From NCBI RefSeq assembly GCF_023715565.1, contig NZ_JAMBOJ010000041.1:1-43075 (forward strand): a stretch of 43,075 nucleotides of DNA, given 5' to 3'. Origin of the DNA: Cytobacillus firmus (GTDB lineage Bacteria; Bacillota; Bacilli; Bacillales; Cytobacillaceae). The stretch's first letter is position 1; the number at the start of each line of letters is the position of its first letter. The position numbers and the translations under genes are program-made. Positions 18,275-26,215 of the stretch are shown one piece after another. The notes below the pieces were generated by a model. That model worked only from the letters and a program-made list of their open reading frames with translations. It did no database searches and was not told where the DNA came from.

Positions 18275-18465
18275 AAGGTTATGGGTGGCTGTTGAGTAGG
18301 AGGCGGCTTGAGTTCTGACACAAAAGAGGGAGATCATGCTTTTGCTTAGGGTCCGACTCAAAACCAGAAATACCAGGTGGCAGAGTCCGGAATACCCCTC
18401 CCCTCAGACTAAAGGAATGAAGTTTGCGAGTTAAAAAGACGCGTCCTGCAAGGGGCGCGTCTTTT
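18275..18465 (+). ncRNA. Candidate structured RNA, about 190 nt
   Basis: The segment can fold into a long rod: AGTTCTGA (18311-18318) with TCAGACT (18404-18410), GAGGGAG (18326-18332) with CTCCCCTC (18398-18405), GGGT (18349-18352) with ACCC, and CCGACTC (18353-18359) with GAGTCCGG (18383-18390). Two TTGAGT copies could alternatively pair with ACTCAA at 18356-18361, hinting at a switch. It ends in a strong terminator and has a possible own promoter. No known RNA family is recognised; it may instead be a leader of the next gene. Confidence 0.35.
18434..18465 (+). terminator. Strong symmetric terminator
   Basis: AAAAGACGCG pairs perfectly with CGCGTCTTTT around a 12-nt loop, and both flanks supply A/T runs, so it can work in both directions. 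It lies 183 nt after the SNF2 stop and 79 nt before the next start. Confidence 0.85.
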
Positions 18466-18543
18466 CTAATGCACAAGAATAAAGGAGGATTTTTCCATCT
18501 CTTGGAGAATTTCATATGAATAAAAGTTTAAGGGGGAAATCTA

Positions 18544-18987
18544 ATGTGCATTGTGGTATCAAAAGGATTCAAAGCAGTTGTCATAAGAAACAGTGGTTTA
18601 TTTGAGGAGTATGCCCATTTGGTGCCTGAAGCAGCTCAGTCTTTTTTAAGGCAGGGCCATCTTGTTCAAAACAGCAGCAGTTTAGAAGTGGCCTTTTATG
18701 AACCTAAGAGAGGGGAAGACCACTTAGAGGGTACCTTTTTTACGGGGAATTTAGTTTATGAAAAAGCACAAACGCTGCCAAATGGGATGGAATATATAGA
18801 GGCTGAGCACACTTATGCCTCAATCAGAGGAAAGACTGCTGAGGTGGGCGATTTGCATAAGCGGCTTAACAGCTGGCTCAGCGAAAATGACCGTCAGCAG
18901 TCTATTGATGATTATATTATTGAAGTCTATTATCCGGGTGAAAATAAGGAGGAAGAGGCAGAAGTTTTTATTCCAATCAAAGATTAA
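18544..18987 (+). CDS. GyrI-like (AraC effector-binding type) small-molecule-binding protein
   Basis: A 147-residue stand-alone protein with the GyrI/SOUL-like pattern: EYIEAEHTYASIRGKTAEVG in the middle, the helix LHKRLNSWLSENDRQ, and the closing strand EVYYPGENKEEEAEVFIPIK. This fold binds hydrophobic small molecules in multidrug-responsive regulators, but no DNA-binding domain is attached here. GGGGG lies 6 nt upstream of ATG 18544. A second SD-like AAAGGAGG at 18481-18488 has no start codon in range. Confidence 0.7.
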   Translation: MCIVVSKGFKAVVIRNSGLFEEYAHLVPEAAQSFLRQGHLVQNSSSLEVAFYEPKRGEDHLEGTFFTGNLVYEKAQTLPNGMEYIEAEHTYASIRGKTAEVGDLHKRLNSWLSENDRQQSIDDYIIEVYYPGENKEEEAEVFIPIKD

Positions 18988-18988
18988 A

Positions 18989-19008
18989 CCGCTCAAAAAT
19001 ATGAGCGG
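18989..19008. terminator. Hairpin between convergent genes
   Basis: CCGCTCA and TGAGCGG form a perfect 7-bp stem between the two converging stop codons. The T run is poor on both sides, so termination would be weak. Confidence 0.45.
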
Positions 19009-19016
19009 CAACTGTC

Positions 19017-19655
19017 TTAAATCTCTTTCGATGAAAGGGGAAGAAAGAGCTTTACCCCTCTCTTATTAAAGGGCAGGATTTTTAAATCGGCAATCAAATG
19101 GCTTATGTAACCGGCAAGGCAGGTATAATAGACTCCTTCTATGCCAAGAGACATTTCAAATCTGGAAGAAATGAATGCGAAAAAAAGAACCCCCAGCAAG
19201 GAATGGGTATAACTGCGGTGGGAAACAAAGGAAGCTATCAAGATATAAATTCCAAATAATATGAGCCAAAGTTCCTGCAGCGAGATTCCTCCTGCCAGGA
19301 CCCCAATTCCCGTTATGGTGAGCATATGCTTTTGCTTGATTTTTGACGAAATGGCTGTCATTCCAATTCCAATGGCCATTCCTAGCCATTTCTCTTTCGG
19401 GGAGCCTTCATAAAAACTATAAATAATCATTAAAATTCCAATGATTTGGGCAACCGTCTGAACGACTTCATGTGATAGTGTAAGCCGGTCTCGAAGCTTT
19501 CCATCAATGTCGAGGTCAGGGATCAATCCTGAAACACTCCCGAGACCGACTAATAAAAGGGTTGTGGAGGGACTGGCGTGAACAGTGTTCGCAACCACGT
19601 ATCCTGCTGCTGCTCCAATTGCTGCATGGGCGGTACCATTCAAAACTATTTCCAC
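19017..19655 (-). CDS. YdjM-type membrane-bound metal-dependent hydrolase (DUF457)
   Basis: A 212-residue membrane protein with the family's HxxxG...PDLD layout: TAHAAIGAAAGYVVAN at the start, SGLIPDLDIDGKLRDRLTLSH compressed into the metal-site motif, then SHRSYTHSLLG and a C-terminal CLAGYISHLIADLKI. These His/Asp positions match YdjM-type proteins, which are predicted membrane phospholipase-like hydrolases and are often DNA-damage induced. About five hydrophobic segments. The start at 19655 follows a purine-rich AGGTGGAAAT. It converges with the GyrI-like gene. Confidence 0.85.
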   Translation of the reverse strand: MEIVLNGTAHAAIGAAAGYVVANTVHASPSTTLLLVGLGSVSGLIPDLDIDGKLRDRLTLSHEVVQTVAQIIGILMIIYSFYEGSPKEKWLGMAIGIGMTAISSKIKQKHMLTITGIGVLAGGISLQELWLILFGIYILIASFVSHRSYTHSLLGVLFFAFISSRFEMSLGIEGVYYTCLAGYISHLIADLKILPFNKRGVKLFLPLSSKEI

Positions 19656-19813
19656 CTTTATGTGATATTTGCATTTTTTTCATGCATTCTTATATTATAT
19701 CAAAACATCTGTTCTGTTTGGCGGTTAATAGATAAAATTTCCCGCCACTTCATGGTATAATGTGGACAAAACTAAAGTATACATAATCGAATTTGTATCT
19801 AAGGAAGGTATTT

Positions 19814-20980
19814 ATGTCAGAGGAAAACATAACGAGGATTCATTTAGACGGCAAGGAATACATACTGATTGGAACAGCACATGTGTCAAAGCACAGTGCA
19901 GAACAGGTGAAGAAAGTCATTGAGGCTGAACAGCCTGACTCTGTTTGTGTGGAATTGGATGAACAAAGGTATCAGTCGATTACAGAAGGCAGCAAGTGGA
20001 AGGAAATGGATATTATTCAGGTGATTAAGGAAAAGAAAGCGTCATTGCTTTTAATGAACCTGGCAATTTCATCCTTTCAAAACCGTATGGCCGACCAGTT
20101 TGGCATAAAGGCTGGCCAGGAAATGATCCAGGGAATTGAGTCAGCTAAGGAAACAGGGGCAGAGCTCGTTCTCGCTGACCGCAATATTCAAATTACCTTT
20201 GCAAGGATCTGGGGCAACCTTGGATTAAAAGGGAAATCACTGCTTCTCAGTCAGGTAATAGCAAGTATTTTCAGCAAAGATACCATAACTGAAGAAGAAC
20301 TAGAAAAAATGAAGAATCAGGATACAATAAATGCAATTCTAAATGAATTTACTGATAGTTTTCCGCGACTGAAGAAACCACTCATTGACGAGCGGGATCA
20401 ATACCTTGCGCAGAAAATTAAAGATGCGCCAGGAGAAAAAATTGTTGCGGTGCTGGGGGCGGCCCATGTACCGGGCATTAAAGAAGAAATAAAAAAAGAG
20501 CAGGATATGGCCAAATTGAATGAGCGCCCGCCGAAATCCAATGTTCCAAAGATCATTGGATGGAGTATTCCGGTGTTCATTTTAGCCATCATCGCCTATA
20601 CCTTCATCGCAAATCCATCTGCGGGTCTTGCGCAGACGATCAGCTGGATAATCTGGAATGGATCTTTGTCAGCACTGGGTGCTGCCATTGCAATGGGGCA
20701 TCCGCTGACCATTTTGACAGCTTTTGTTGCAGCACCTATTACGTCACTGAATCCCCTTCTTGCAGCAGGCTGGTTTGCCGGACTGACACAAGCATATATG
20801 AGACGCCCAAACGTTAGAGATTTTGAGACCTTAACTGGAGATGTATTCAGTGTTAAGGGGTTTTGGAGAAATAAAGTGAGCAGAATATTACTGATTGTTG
20901 TCCTATCCAATCTGGGCAGCTCACTCGGAACTTTTATTGGTGGAGCCGATGTAATCAGATTGTTTTTTGAAAATTTATAA
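19814..20980 (+). CDS. TraB/PrgY (GumN) family membrane protein
   Basis: The 388-residue protein begins with a TraB domain (about 5-230) containing the first conserved box YILIGTAHVSKHSAEQV, PDSVCVELDEQRY, and the second box VAVLGAAHVPGI near residue 215. Three or four C-terminal hydrophobic segments follow (about 245-385). Relatives include PrgY, which lowers external peptide pheromone activity in Enterococcus, and the Tiki/GumN metalloprotease-like group; the GxAH and E residues are consistent with metal binding. The start MSEENITRIH at 19814 has GGAAGG 6 nt upstream; an ATG seven codons earlier does not. Confidence 0.87.
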   Translation: MSEENITRIHLDGKEYILIGTAHVSKHSAEQVKKVIEAEQPDSVCVELDEQRYQSITEGSKWKEMDIIQVIKEKKASLLLMNLAISSFQNRMADQFGIKAGQEMIQGIESAKETGAELVLADRNIQITFARIWGNLGLKGKSLLLSQVIASIFSKDTITEEELEKMKNQDTINAILNEFTDSFPRLKKPLIDERDQYLAQKIKDAPGEKIVAVLGAAHVPGIKEEIKKEQDMAKLNERPPKSNVPKIIGWSIPVFILAIIAYTFIANPSAGLAQTISWIIWNGSLSALGAAIAMGHPLTILTAFVAAPITSLNPLLAAGWFAGLTQAYMRRPNVRDFETLTGDVFSVKGFWRNKVSRILLIVVLSNLGSSLGTFIGGADVIRLFFENL

Positions 20981-20991
20981 TTAACGAGTTT

Positions 20992-21021
20992 AAGGTGAAA
21001 CCACGGGGTTTCACCTTTTTT
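20992..21021 (+). terminator. TraB gene terminator
   Basis: A perfect 11-bp stem (AAGGTGAAACC with GGTTTCACCTT) with ACGG loop and T run, directly after the stop. Confidence 0.92.
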
Positions 21022-21118
21022 AGTATTTACATCGTACTTAATATATTGCTGGAAATTGATTAATAAATTTGCGAATTACAGGGAACCATATATTAGACAA
21101 AATGCAGGAGGGAAAGGT

Positions 21119-22129
21119 ATGCCTGGCGGAAATAAACAAGACAAGCTTACTGCAGCTGAACACGCAACCCTTTGGTCGCAATATGTAAATGATAGTCTTT
21201 CTATTTGTATCACGCGTTATTTTTTAAACCATGTAAATGACAAAAAAATCCGCAAAGTACTTGAATTTGCCCTTAAATTGTCTGAAAGCCACTTAGAAAA
21301 GATTGAAGGGTTTTTATCACGAGAGAATCAGCCAATCCCAGTTGGGTTTACTGACAAAGATGTTCATGTGGATGCCCCGTTATTATTTACTGATATTTTT
21401 ATGGGGGTATATATACATATCATGTCCATACATGGGGGCACCCGATATGCAGGTGCTATAGGCAATTCCACCCGGCAGGACATTAGGAAGTATATGAGGC
21501 AGGTTATTAGTGAATCACTGGAATTATTTGACCGCACTTCAGATGTATTAATTGAAAAAGGCGTGATCGTCAAACCGCCGATATTGCATAACCAGCATGA
21601 AATTGCATTTATACAAAAACAGAGTTACTTAGCAGGCTGGTTTGGAAAGCGGCGACCTATAAATTCGATTGAAATCAGCGGGTTATACGTAAATATGCAG
21701 AAAATGATGATGAAGGTAGTGCTGGAGCTTGGATTTGGGCAGGTTGCCCAATCCAGAGAAGTTCAGAAATACATGGAAAGAAGCAGGCAGCTTTGCCGCA
21801 AGCACCTTGAAATTTTATCTGATATATTAACACAGTCGAATTTGAATATCCCAAGGACATTTGAAGCAGAAGTAACGGATTCAACAATTCCTCCCTTTTC
21901 AGATAAATTGATGATGTATCATATTTCAACGCTTTTATCCACCTCTATAGGCTTTTATGGAGAAGCGATGTCCATGACGCAGCGAAGGGATATTGCAGCA
22001 CAATATGCAAAAATGATTGCCGAAGTTGGAATTCTGGCTGAAGATGGAATGAATATGATGATAGACAATGGATGGTTTGAAAAGCCGCCAATGGCAACTG
22101 ACCATGAAGATCTGTCAAAGAAAAAGTGA
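21119..22129 (+). CDS. DUF3231 protein, two tandem domains
   Basis: The 336-residue protein contains two successive DUF3231 units (about 15-165 and 180-325), each with the LW..Y..D/...FL..V.D pattern and an all-helical makeup; the second repeats features of the first (FLNHVNDKKIRKVLEFAL versus YHISTLLSTSIGFYGEAM). The domain resembles the spore coat CotF / ferritin-like helical bundle in Bacillus, but no metal ligands stand out. The start at 21119 (MPGGNKQDKLT) is preferred because GGAGGGAAAGGT precedes it; a TTG 21 codons earlier lacks a site. A single-domain relative lies at 31468. Confidence 0.88.
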   Translation: MPGGNKQDKLTAAEHATLWSQYVNDSLSICITRYFLNHVNDKKIRKVLEFALKLSESHLEKIEGFLSRENQPIPVGFTDKDVHVDAPLLFTDIFMGVYIHIMSIHGGTRYAGAIGNSTRQDIRKYMRQVISESLELFDRTSDVLIEKGVIVKPPILHNQHEIAFIQKQSYLAGWFGKRRPINSIEISGLYVNMQKMMMKVVLELGFGQVAQSREVQKYMERSRQLCRKHLEILSDILTQSNLNIPRTFEAEVTDSTIPPFSDKLMMYHISTLLSTSIGFYGEAMSMTQRRDIAAQYAKMIAEVGILAEDGMNMMIDNGWFEKPPMATDHEDLSKKK

Positions 22130-22149
22130 GGAGAATCAGTTCTGAAGTG

Positions 22150-22189
22150 AGGCCCAGCCGCCTGGTTCCAGGCAGCCGGGCCTTTTTTT
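22150..22189 (+). terminator. GC-rich terminator between convergent genes
   Basis: AGGCCC pairs with GGGCCT, and GCCTGG with CCAGGC around TT, followed by seven T. It overlaps the end of the ABC permease gene on the other strand. Confidence 0.85.
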
Positions 22190-23306
22190 ATCTATCTGCA
22201 GCAATTGCCTTCCTTTTATAAAGTACTGACCCCAGAAGGAATGTGACCGCACCCCAAATCACCATCACGGCAATTCCTGCCCAAAGTGATGCAGTAGCTA
22301 AGCCGGTTTCATACACCATGCTTTCCCTTAAACCATCAGCAAAATAGGTGAGCGGCAGAACAGCCGAAATCGGCTGGATCCATTCAGGCATCGTTTCAAT
22401 AGGGAAAAACACTCCGCTTAAGAACATCATGAGAAAGCTGCATATATTGGCTACGCCCATATAAGCCTCGGTAGTTTTGCTGAAAGAAGAGAAGAAGTAG
22501 CCAAGTGAATTAAAGGATAGAGCTCCGATCAAAAAGACGATAATCAGGGTAAGTGGATTAATATAAAGATTGGCACCGAACACGAGCACTCCTATTAATG
22601 AGAGCAGGATAATCTGTACAATGCTGAACAAAAGTCTCATTACCATATCGCTTAACCCGAATATGCCCATATTCGCCGGAGTCATGCGCAGTCTTTTAAT
22701 TAATCCCTTTCTGCGCATTTCCACCATGTCCACCATGCCAAACATGCCGCCCTGGGCAATGGATAAAGCAATCATTCCGGTTAAAAGAAAATCGGTATAA
22801 TCCAGTTCATTGGTGCCTGATGTAATCGATTCATATTGAAGGTTATATTTAGGAGCGGCACCTGCAGCCAGTAAATTAGCCTGCTGCACAAATTTATTCA
22901 GAATGCCTGAAACAGCCTGGGCTGCTGCACCCTGTTCATTTTCTTTATTAACAACAAGAATCACAGACGATGCTTCCGCTGACTCCGGGAGGATAATGGC
23001 GGCATCCACTTTCTGATTTTTTACCCATTCCTCCGCTTTATCCCTCGTAACAGGCTTTCCTGATTTAACCTCAAAAACAGGAAGTTCACTAATCTGAGAA
23101 AGCATCATCTCGGAAGCAGGATTCGGGCTTGGATCAACTACCGCAACCTCTGTTTTAAACTCTTCATCTGAATTTCCGCTGAAAATGACCATAAAGATGA
23201 CCATTAAAATAACTGGGAAAAAGATACCCCAAAACCACGCCTGTTTTTCGCGAAGAGTTAATTTCAACTGCGCCAGAAACATCATTTTAAATTGATTAAA
23301 TTTAAT
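22188..23306 (-). CDS. ABC-2 type transporter permease (probable AUU start)
   Basis: A 372-residue ABC-2 exporter permease: one N-terminal segment (QAWFWGIFFPVILMVIFMVIF), a large extracytoplasmic loop (about 45-165), then five segments in the C-terminal half ending FLLGSVLYKRKAIA. The start is unusual. GGAGGG (23313-23318) lies 6 nt before ATT AAA TTT AAT, beginning one base after the ATPase stop, whereas the first ATG downstream is 27 nt from that site and the upstream ATG overlaps the ATPase by 41 nt with no spacing. AUU is therefore the likely start. It is translationally coupled to the ATPase gene. The substrate is unknown; drug, peptide or lipid export is typical of the family. Confidence 0.88.
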   Translation of the reverse strand: MKFNQFKMMFLAQLKLTLREKQAWFWGIFFPVILMVIFMVIFSGNSDEEFKTEVAVVDPSPNPASEMMLSQISELPVFEVKSGKPVTRDKAEEWVKNQKVDAAIILPESAEASSVILVVNKENEQGAAAQAVSGILNKFVQQANLLAAGAAPKYNLQYESITSGTNELDYTDFLLTGMIALSIAQGGMFGMVDMVEMRRKGLIKRLRMTPANMGIFGLSDMVMRLLFSIVQIILLSLIGVLVFGANLYINPLTLIIVFLIGALSFNSLGYFFSSFSKTTEAYMGVANICSFLMMFLSGVFFPIETMPEWIQPISAVLPLTYFADGLRESMVYETGLATASLWAGIAVMVIWGAVTFLLGSVLYKRKAIAADR

Positions 23307-23307
23307 G

Positions 23308-24237
23308 TTAATCCCTCCATTCCTTCCCGGTAAATGCAATAAACACATCTTCCAGGCTCATTTCCCGTATGGAGACCTGCTCCACTCCATATGATTTTTC
23401 TTTAGTAAATTTAAATAAGTCCAAAAGGGTTTCTTCCGGCTTTGATGCCCATATTTTCAGAGCAGCGCCTTCCCGTTCTGTCTTGGAAACGGAGGGAAGC
23501 TCCTTTGAAAAACCGTCAGCGTCCTCAGCCGCCTTTTCTCCATCAAGAAAGCTCAGTCTTATTTCACGCTCATTTGTCAGTTTCTCAATGAGGGCGGAAG
23601 GGGTGTCAAGTGTAATAATATTCCCCTGGTCCACAATGCATACCCGGTCACTCAGCTTTTCCGCTTCTTCCATGTAATGTGTCGTTAGAATGGTTGTTTT
23701 GCCTAATTCTTTTAGATGGAGAATAATATCCCAAATATTTCTTCTGGCCTGAGGATCGAGTCCTGTGGTCGGTTCATCTAGAAAAATAATTTCCGGGTCG
23801 CTAATCAGGGCGAGCCCAATGGCAAGTCTTTGCCTCTGCCCGCCTGAAAGTTTTTTTACGTGATTTTTGCGGTGATCAGTCAGGTTAACAATTTCAAGAA
23901 TCTCTTCCGCTGGCCGGGCATGATCGTAAAAGGAAGCAAAAAGGTTAAGGTTTTCTTCCGGTGTCAGCAAATCAAACATAGCGCTTGACTGAGGCTGCAC
24001 ACCAATCTTCTTTTTTATCGAAACGGCATGCTTATTCCAATCGAGTTCACCAAAATGAATTACCCCGTTGTCGGGTGAAACAAGGCCTTCGATCATTTCC
24101 AGTGTCGTCGTCTTACCAGCTCCGTTAGGTCCTATTATTGTGAAGACTTCACCGGCATGAACCGAGAAACTGATATCCTGGACAGCCTTAATGGAACCAA
24201 AGGATTTTTGTAGATTCCTTACCTCTAATACAGTCAT
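23308..24237 (-). CDS. ABC transporter ATP-binding protein
   Basis: The 309-residue ATPase has all motifs: Walker A GPNGAGKTT (near residue 37), Q-loop at VQPQSSAMF, signature LSGGQRQRLAIG, Walker B IIFLDEPTTGLD and the switch His in TTHYMEEAE. The C-terminal 80 residues form the extension common in drug-export ATPases of the DrrA/YfiL type. GCGGGG precedes ATG 24237. It is the first gene of a two-gene exporter operon with the permease. No regulator adjoins; the 178-nt upstream spacer shares an AT-rich stretch with the divergent broken gene. Confidence 0.93.
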   Translation of the reverse strand: MTVLEVRNLQKSFGSIKAVQDISFSVHAGEVFTIIGPNGAGKTTTLEMIEGLVSPDNGVIHFGELDWNKHAVSIKKKIGVQPQSSAMFDLLTPEENLNLFASFYDHARPAEEILEIVNLTDHRKNHVKKLSGGQRQRLAIGLALISDPEIIFLDEPTTGLDPQARRNIWDIILHLKELGKTTILTTHYMEEAEKLSDRVCIVDQGNIITLDTPSALIEKLTNEREIRLSFLDGEKAAEDADGFSKELPSVSKTEREGAALKIWASKPEETLLDLFKFTKEKSYGVEQVSIREMSLEDVFIAFTGKEWRD

Positions 24238-24415
24238 TCATTTTCCCCGCTTTCATGACAAATTGGATGTTGGTATCCAGCAAAATTCCTAACCTTCTAT
24301 TTATACTTTGTTAATATTGAAAAAATTCACTTTTTTAGTAAACTTAACAATATCAAGGAAGGTTCCATAATATGGAGCAATCAAAATATGATTAAAAGTC
24401 AGGGGAGCAGTGCAA

Positions 24416-25203
24416 ATGAGAGAACTTCCATTAGCAGTTAATGATCTGCTGAATAATTACATGAAAATATTTAATGAATATTCGCCTAATCAGCTTGCAG
24501 GTCTTTATTTGCATGGATCACTTGTACTTGATGCTTATGTAGAAGGATCAAGCGATATAGATTTTATTGCAGTTACACATAAAGAGTTAATCCAATCAGA
24601 ATTGGAAAAGACTGAGGAGATTCATAAATTAATAACTGAAAAATATTAGTATCCTGAGATGGATGGGGTTTATATAACTCAGATTGATCACGGGAAGCTT
24701 GGTGAATGTCACTTTTATAACAACGGTAAAATGAATTATGGGCATTTCCTGAATCCAGCCACCTGGTGACTTTTAAATAAGAAGGGAATAGCCATTTACG
24801 GTGATCTCCCTTTTATTGAGATAAATGACAATGAGTTGGTTTCATACACTTATGAAAACATGAATACATATTGGGCAGATCGAATCCGGACGTTCGAGAA
24901 ATCGATTGATAAACTTACACGAATAGCTGAATCTGAGGTTGATAGGAAATTGAATGGACGGTGCTAGGTATATTGCGGCAGTTTTACACATTGAGGGAGA
25001 AGGATATTATCTCTAAGAAAGGGGCCGGGGAGTACTCCATAAAGCATTTGCCGGAAAAATGGCACCCAATTATACTGGATGCCAACAATATTCGCAGCGG
25101 TAAAGAAGATAGGCATTATGCAGGAAAGCTTGAACGAATGGAAGAGGCTATTAAACTGTCAAAATACATTATAAACCATACGTCAACTATCAAAAATAAG
25201 TGA
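24416..25203 (+). pseudogene. Broken aminoglycoside nucleotidyltransferase-like gene (DUF4111 type)
   Basis: The start at 24416 has AGGGGAG upstream. The N-terminus holds the nucleotidyltransferase motif (LHGSLVLDAYVEGSSDIDFI, the GSxxxG...SDxD pattern of ANT(9)/AadA enzymes), and the C-terminus the DUF4111 helical tail (VLGILRQFYTLREKD, then EWHPI-like PEKWHPIILDA). Two in-frame stops (TAG at 24647, TGA at 24767) and a frameshift near 24950 break it, although the protein can be followed end to end across about 262 codons. The damage is light, so loss is recent. No resistance is expected from it. Confidence 0.88.
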
Positions 25204-25240
25204 GCCTCCCATGATGTGAAACTCACCTGATTTAAGACCG

Positions 25241-25582
25241 TTATGTTAGCCTCATTGGATTATTCAAATTATGGGAGTCCCGGTAGGATCGGTAAGAGAC
25301 AAATCTTTTTCCATGTGAGGATCCATCCAGTTGGAGAATTCGTTCATTAATTGTCTCCATATACAGAAAGTCATCATTCGCATTTAGACGGTAGAAAGTG
25401 TAGGTATTTCCAAGTAGCTCTTTCTTTGTTATTTGCGTATCGGGATGCTGTCTGATGAATTCTGAAAGCTGCTTAACAGATACGGAAGGTATGTCTGCCA
25501 TTTCATAAAGCTTCCCTTTAAGGTTTGATTTTAACTTGTTTACGGCATTCATTGCCTTTTCTTTATATTTATTTCTGGACAT
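25241..25582 (-). CDS. Hypothetical protein, 113 residues
   Basis: A basic, soluble protein starting MSRNKYKEKAMNAVNKLKSN with a well-placed AAAGGAGTG 6 nt upstream, so it is likely real. The N-terminal 30 residues are Lys-rich and helical; the rest is mixed (LSEFIRQHPDTQITKKELL, then YTFYRLNANDDFLYMETI). There is no membrane segment or cysteine. No family is recognised. It stands alone between the broken nucleotidyltransferase gene and the NUDIX gene. Confidence 0.65.
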   Translation of the reverse strand: MSRNKYKEKAMNAVNKLKSNLKGKLYEMADIPSVSVKQLSEFIRQHPDTQITKKELLGNTYTFYRLNANDDFLYMETINERILQLDGSSHGKRFVSYRSYRDSHNLNNPMRLT

Positions 25583-25688
25583 GAAGTCACTCCTTTATAA
25601 TGGGATATTAAGAATACTTTCCATTTGCAGAAAGAATAAACATTCCAATCAGGAAAGTCAATATGGTAAATAAGAAAGAAGTGGAGAA

Positions 25689-26144
25689 ATGACACAGAAC
25701 GAAATCGTGCTTGTTGCCAGTACATCCATTATACAAGAAGGGAAAGTGCTGATGATCAAAGAGAATAAAGCCACAGTAAAGAATAAATGGAATTTCCCGT
25801 CCGGGCGTGTTGAAAAAGGAGAAGATATTCTTGAGGCTGCCTGCAGGGAAGTTAAAGAAGAAACTGGCCTGGTTGTTTTGCTGACTCATACAACCGGGAT
25901 ATATAACTTTATCAGCAGTACGGACCATCAGGTCATCTTATTTCACTTTATTGGTCAAATAACAGGTGGCTTTTTGAGCCTTCAGGAAGAAGAAATTGCC
26001 GATAGCAAATGGGTGAATCTATCAAACTTTGAGAGCTTTAAGGAGGAGGAACTCCGTGATGCCAAAGTCATTAGGCAAATCTTTGATGCCGTAAAAGCTA
26101 CTCAGCTTTATCCTCTTGAACTGTTTCAAACAAAATTAAGCTGA
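25689..26144 (+). CDS. NUDIX hydrolase
   Basis: A 151-residue NUDIX protein. The Nudix box is complete (G, five residues, E, seven residues, REVKEETGL; near residues 39-61), giving Mg-dependent hydrolysis of a nucleoside-diphosphate linked compound. The sequence before the box (KNKWNFPSGRVEKGE) is typical of MutT/ADP-ribose-like members, but specificity cannot be told. The start ATG 25689 follows GTGGAG with tight spacing. It precedes the beta-clamp gene by 68 nt without a clear terminator, so the two could share a transcript. Confidence 0.88.
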   Translation: MTQNEIVLVASTSIIQEGKVLMIKENKATVKNKWNFPSGRVEKGEDILEAACREVKEETGLVVLLTHTTGIYNFISSTDHQVILFHFIGQITGGFLSLQEEEIADSKWVNLSNFESFKEEELRDAKVIRQIFDAVKATQLYPLELFQTKLS

Positions 26145-26173
26145 CAGGCTGAAAGGAATTTTCAGGAATTTTG

Positions 26174-26215
26174 TCGAAAGAATACCCTATCGAAAGAATA
26201 GGCGGGGTATGAATG
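26174..26215 (+). promoter_or_regulatory. Repeat and hairpin over the beta-clamp ribosome binding site
   Basis: TCGAAAGAATA occurs twice, 16 bp apart (26174 and 26190). CCTAT can pair with ATAGG across a 7-nt loop, extended by ATAC/GTAT, which would bury the GGCGGGG ribosome binding site before ATG 26213. A translational control element is a reasonable guess only. Confidence 0.35.

Noticed and set aside
18285..18300. T-box or SAM riboswitch suggested by GGGTGG
   Set aside because: The rest of the T-box sequence and the S-box core are absent.
18279..18515. Minus-strand 78-codon frame after the SNF2 gene
   Set aside because: No ribosome binding site; it runs through the terminator and the predicted RNA stems.
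24416..25203. Functional aminoglycoside resistance gene
   Set aside because: Two in-frame stops and a frameshift break the frame.
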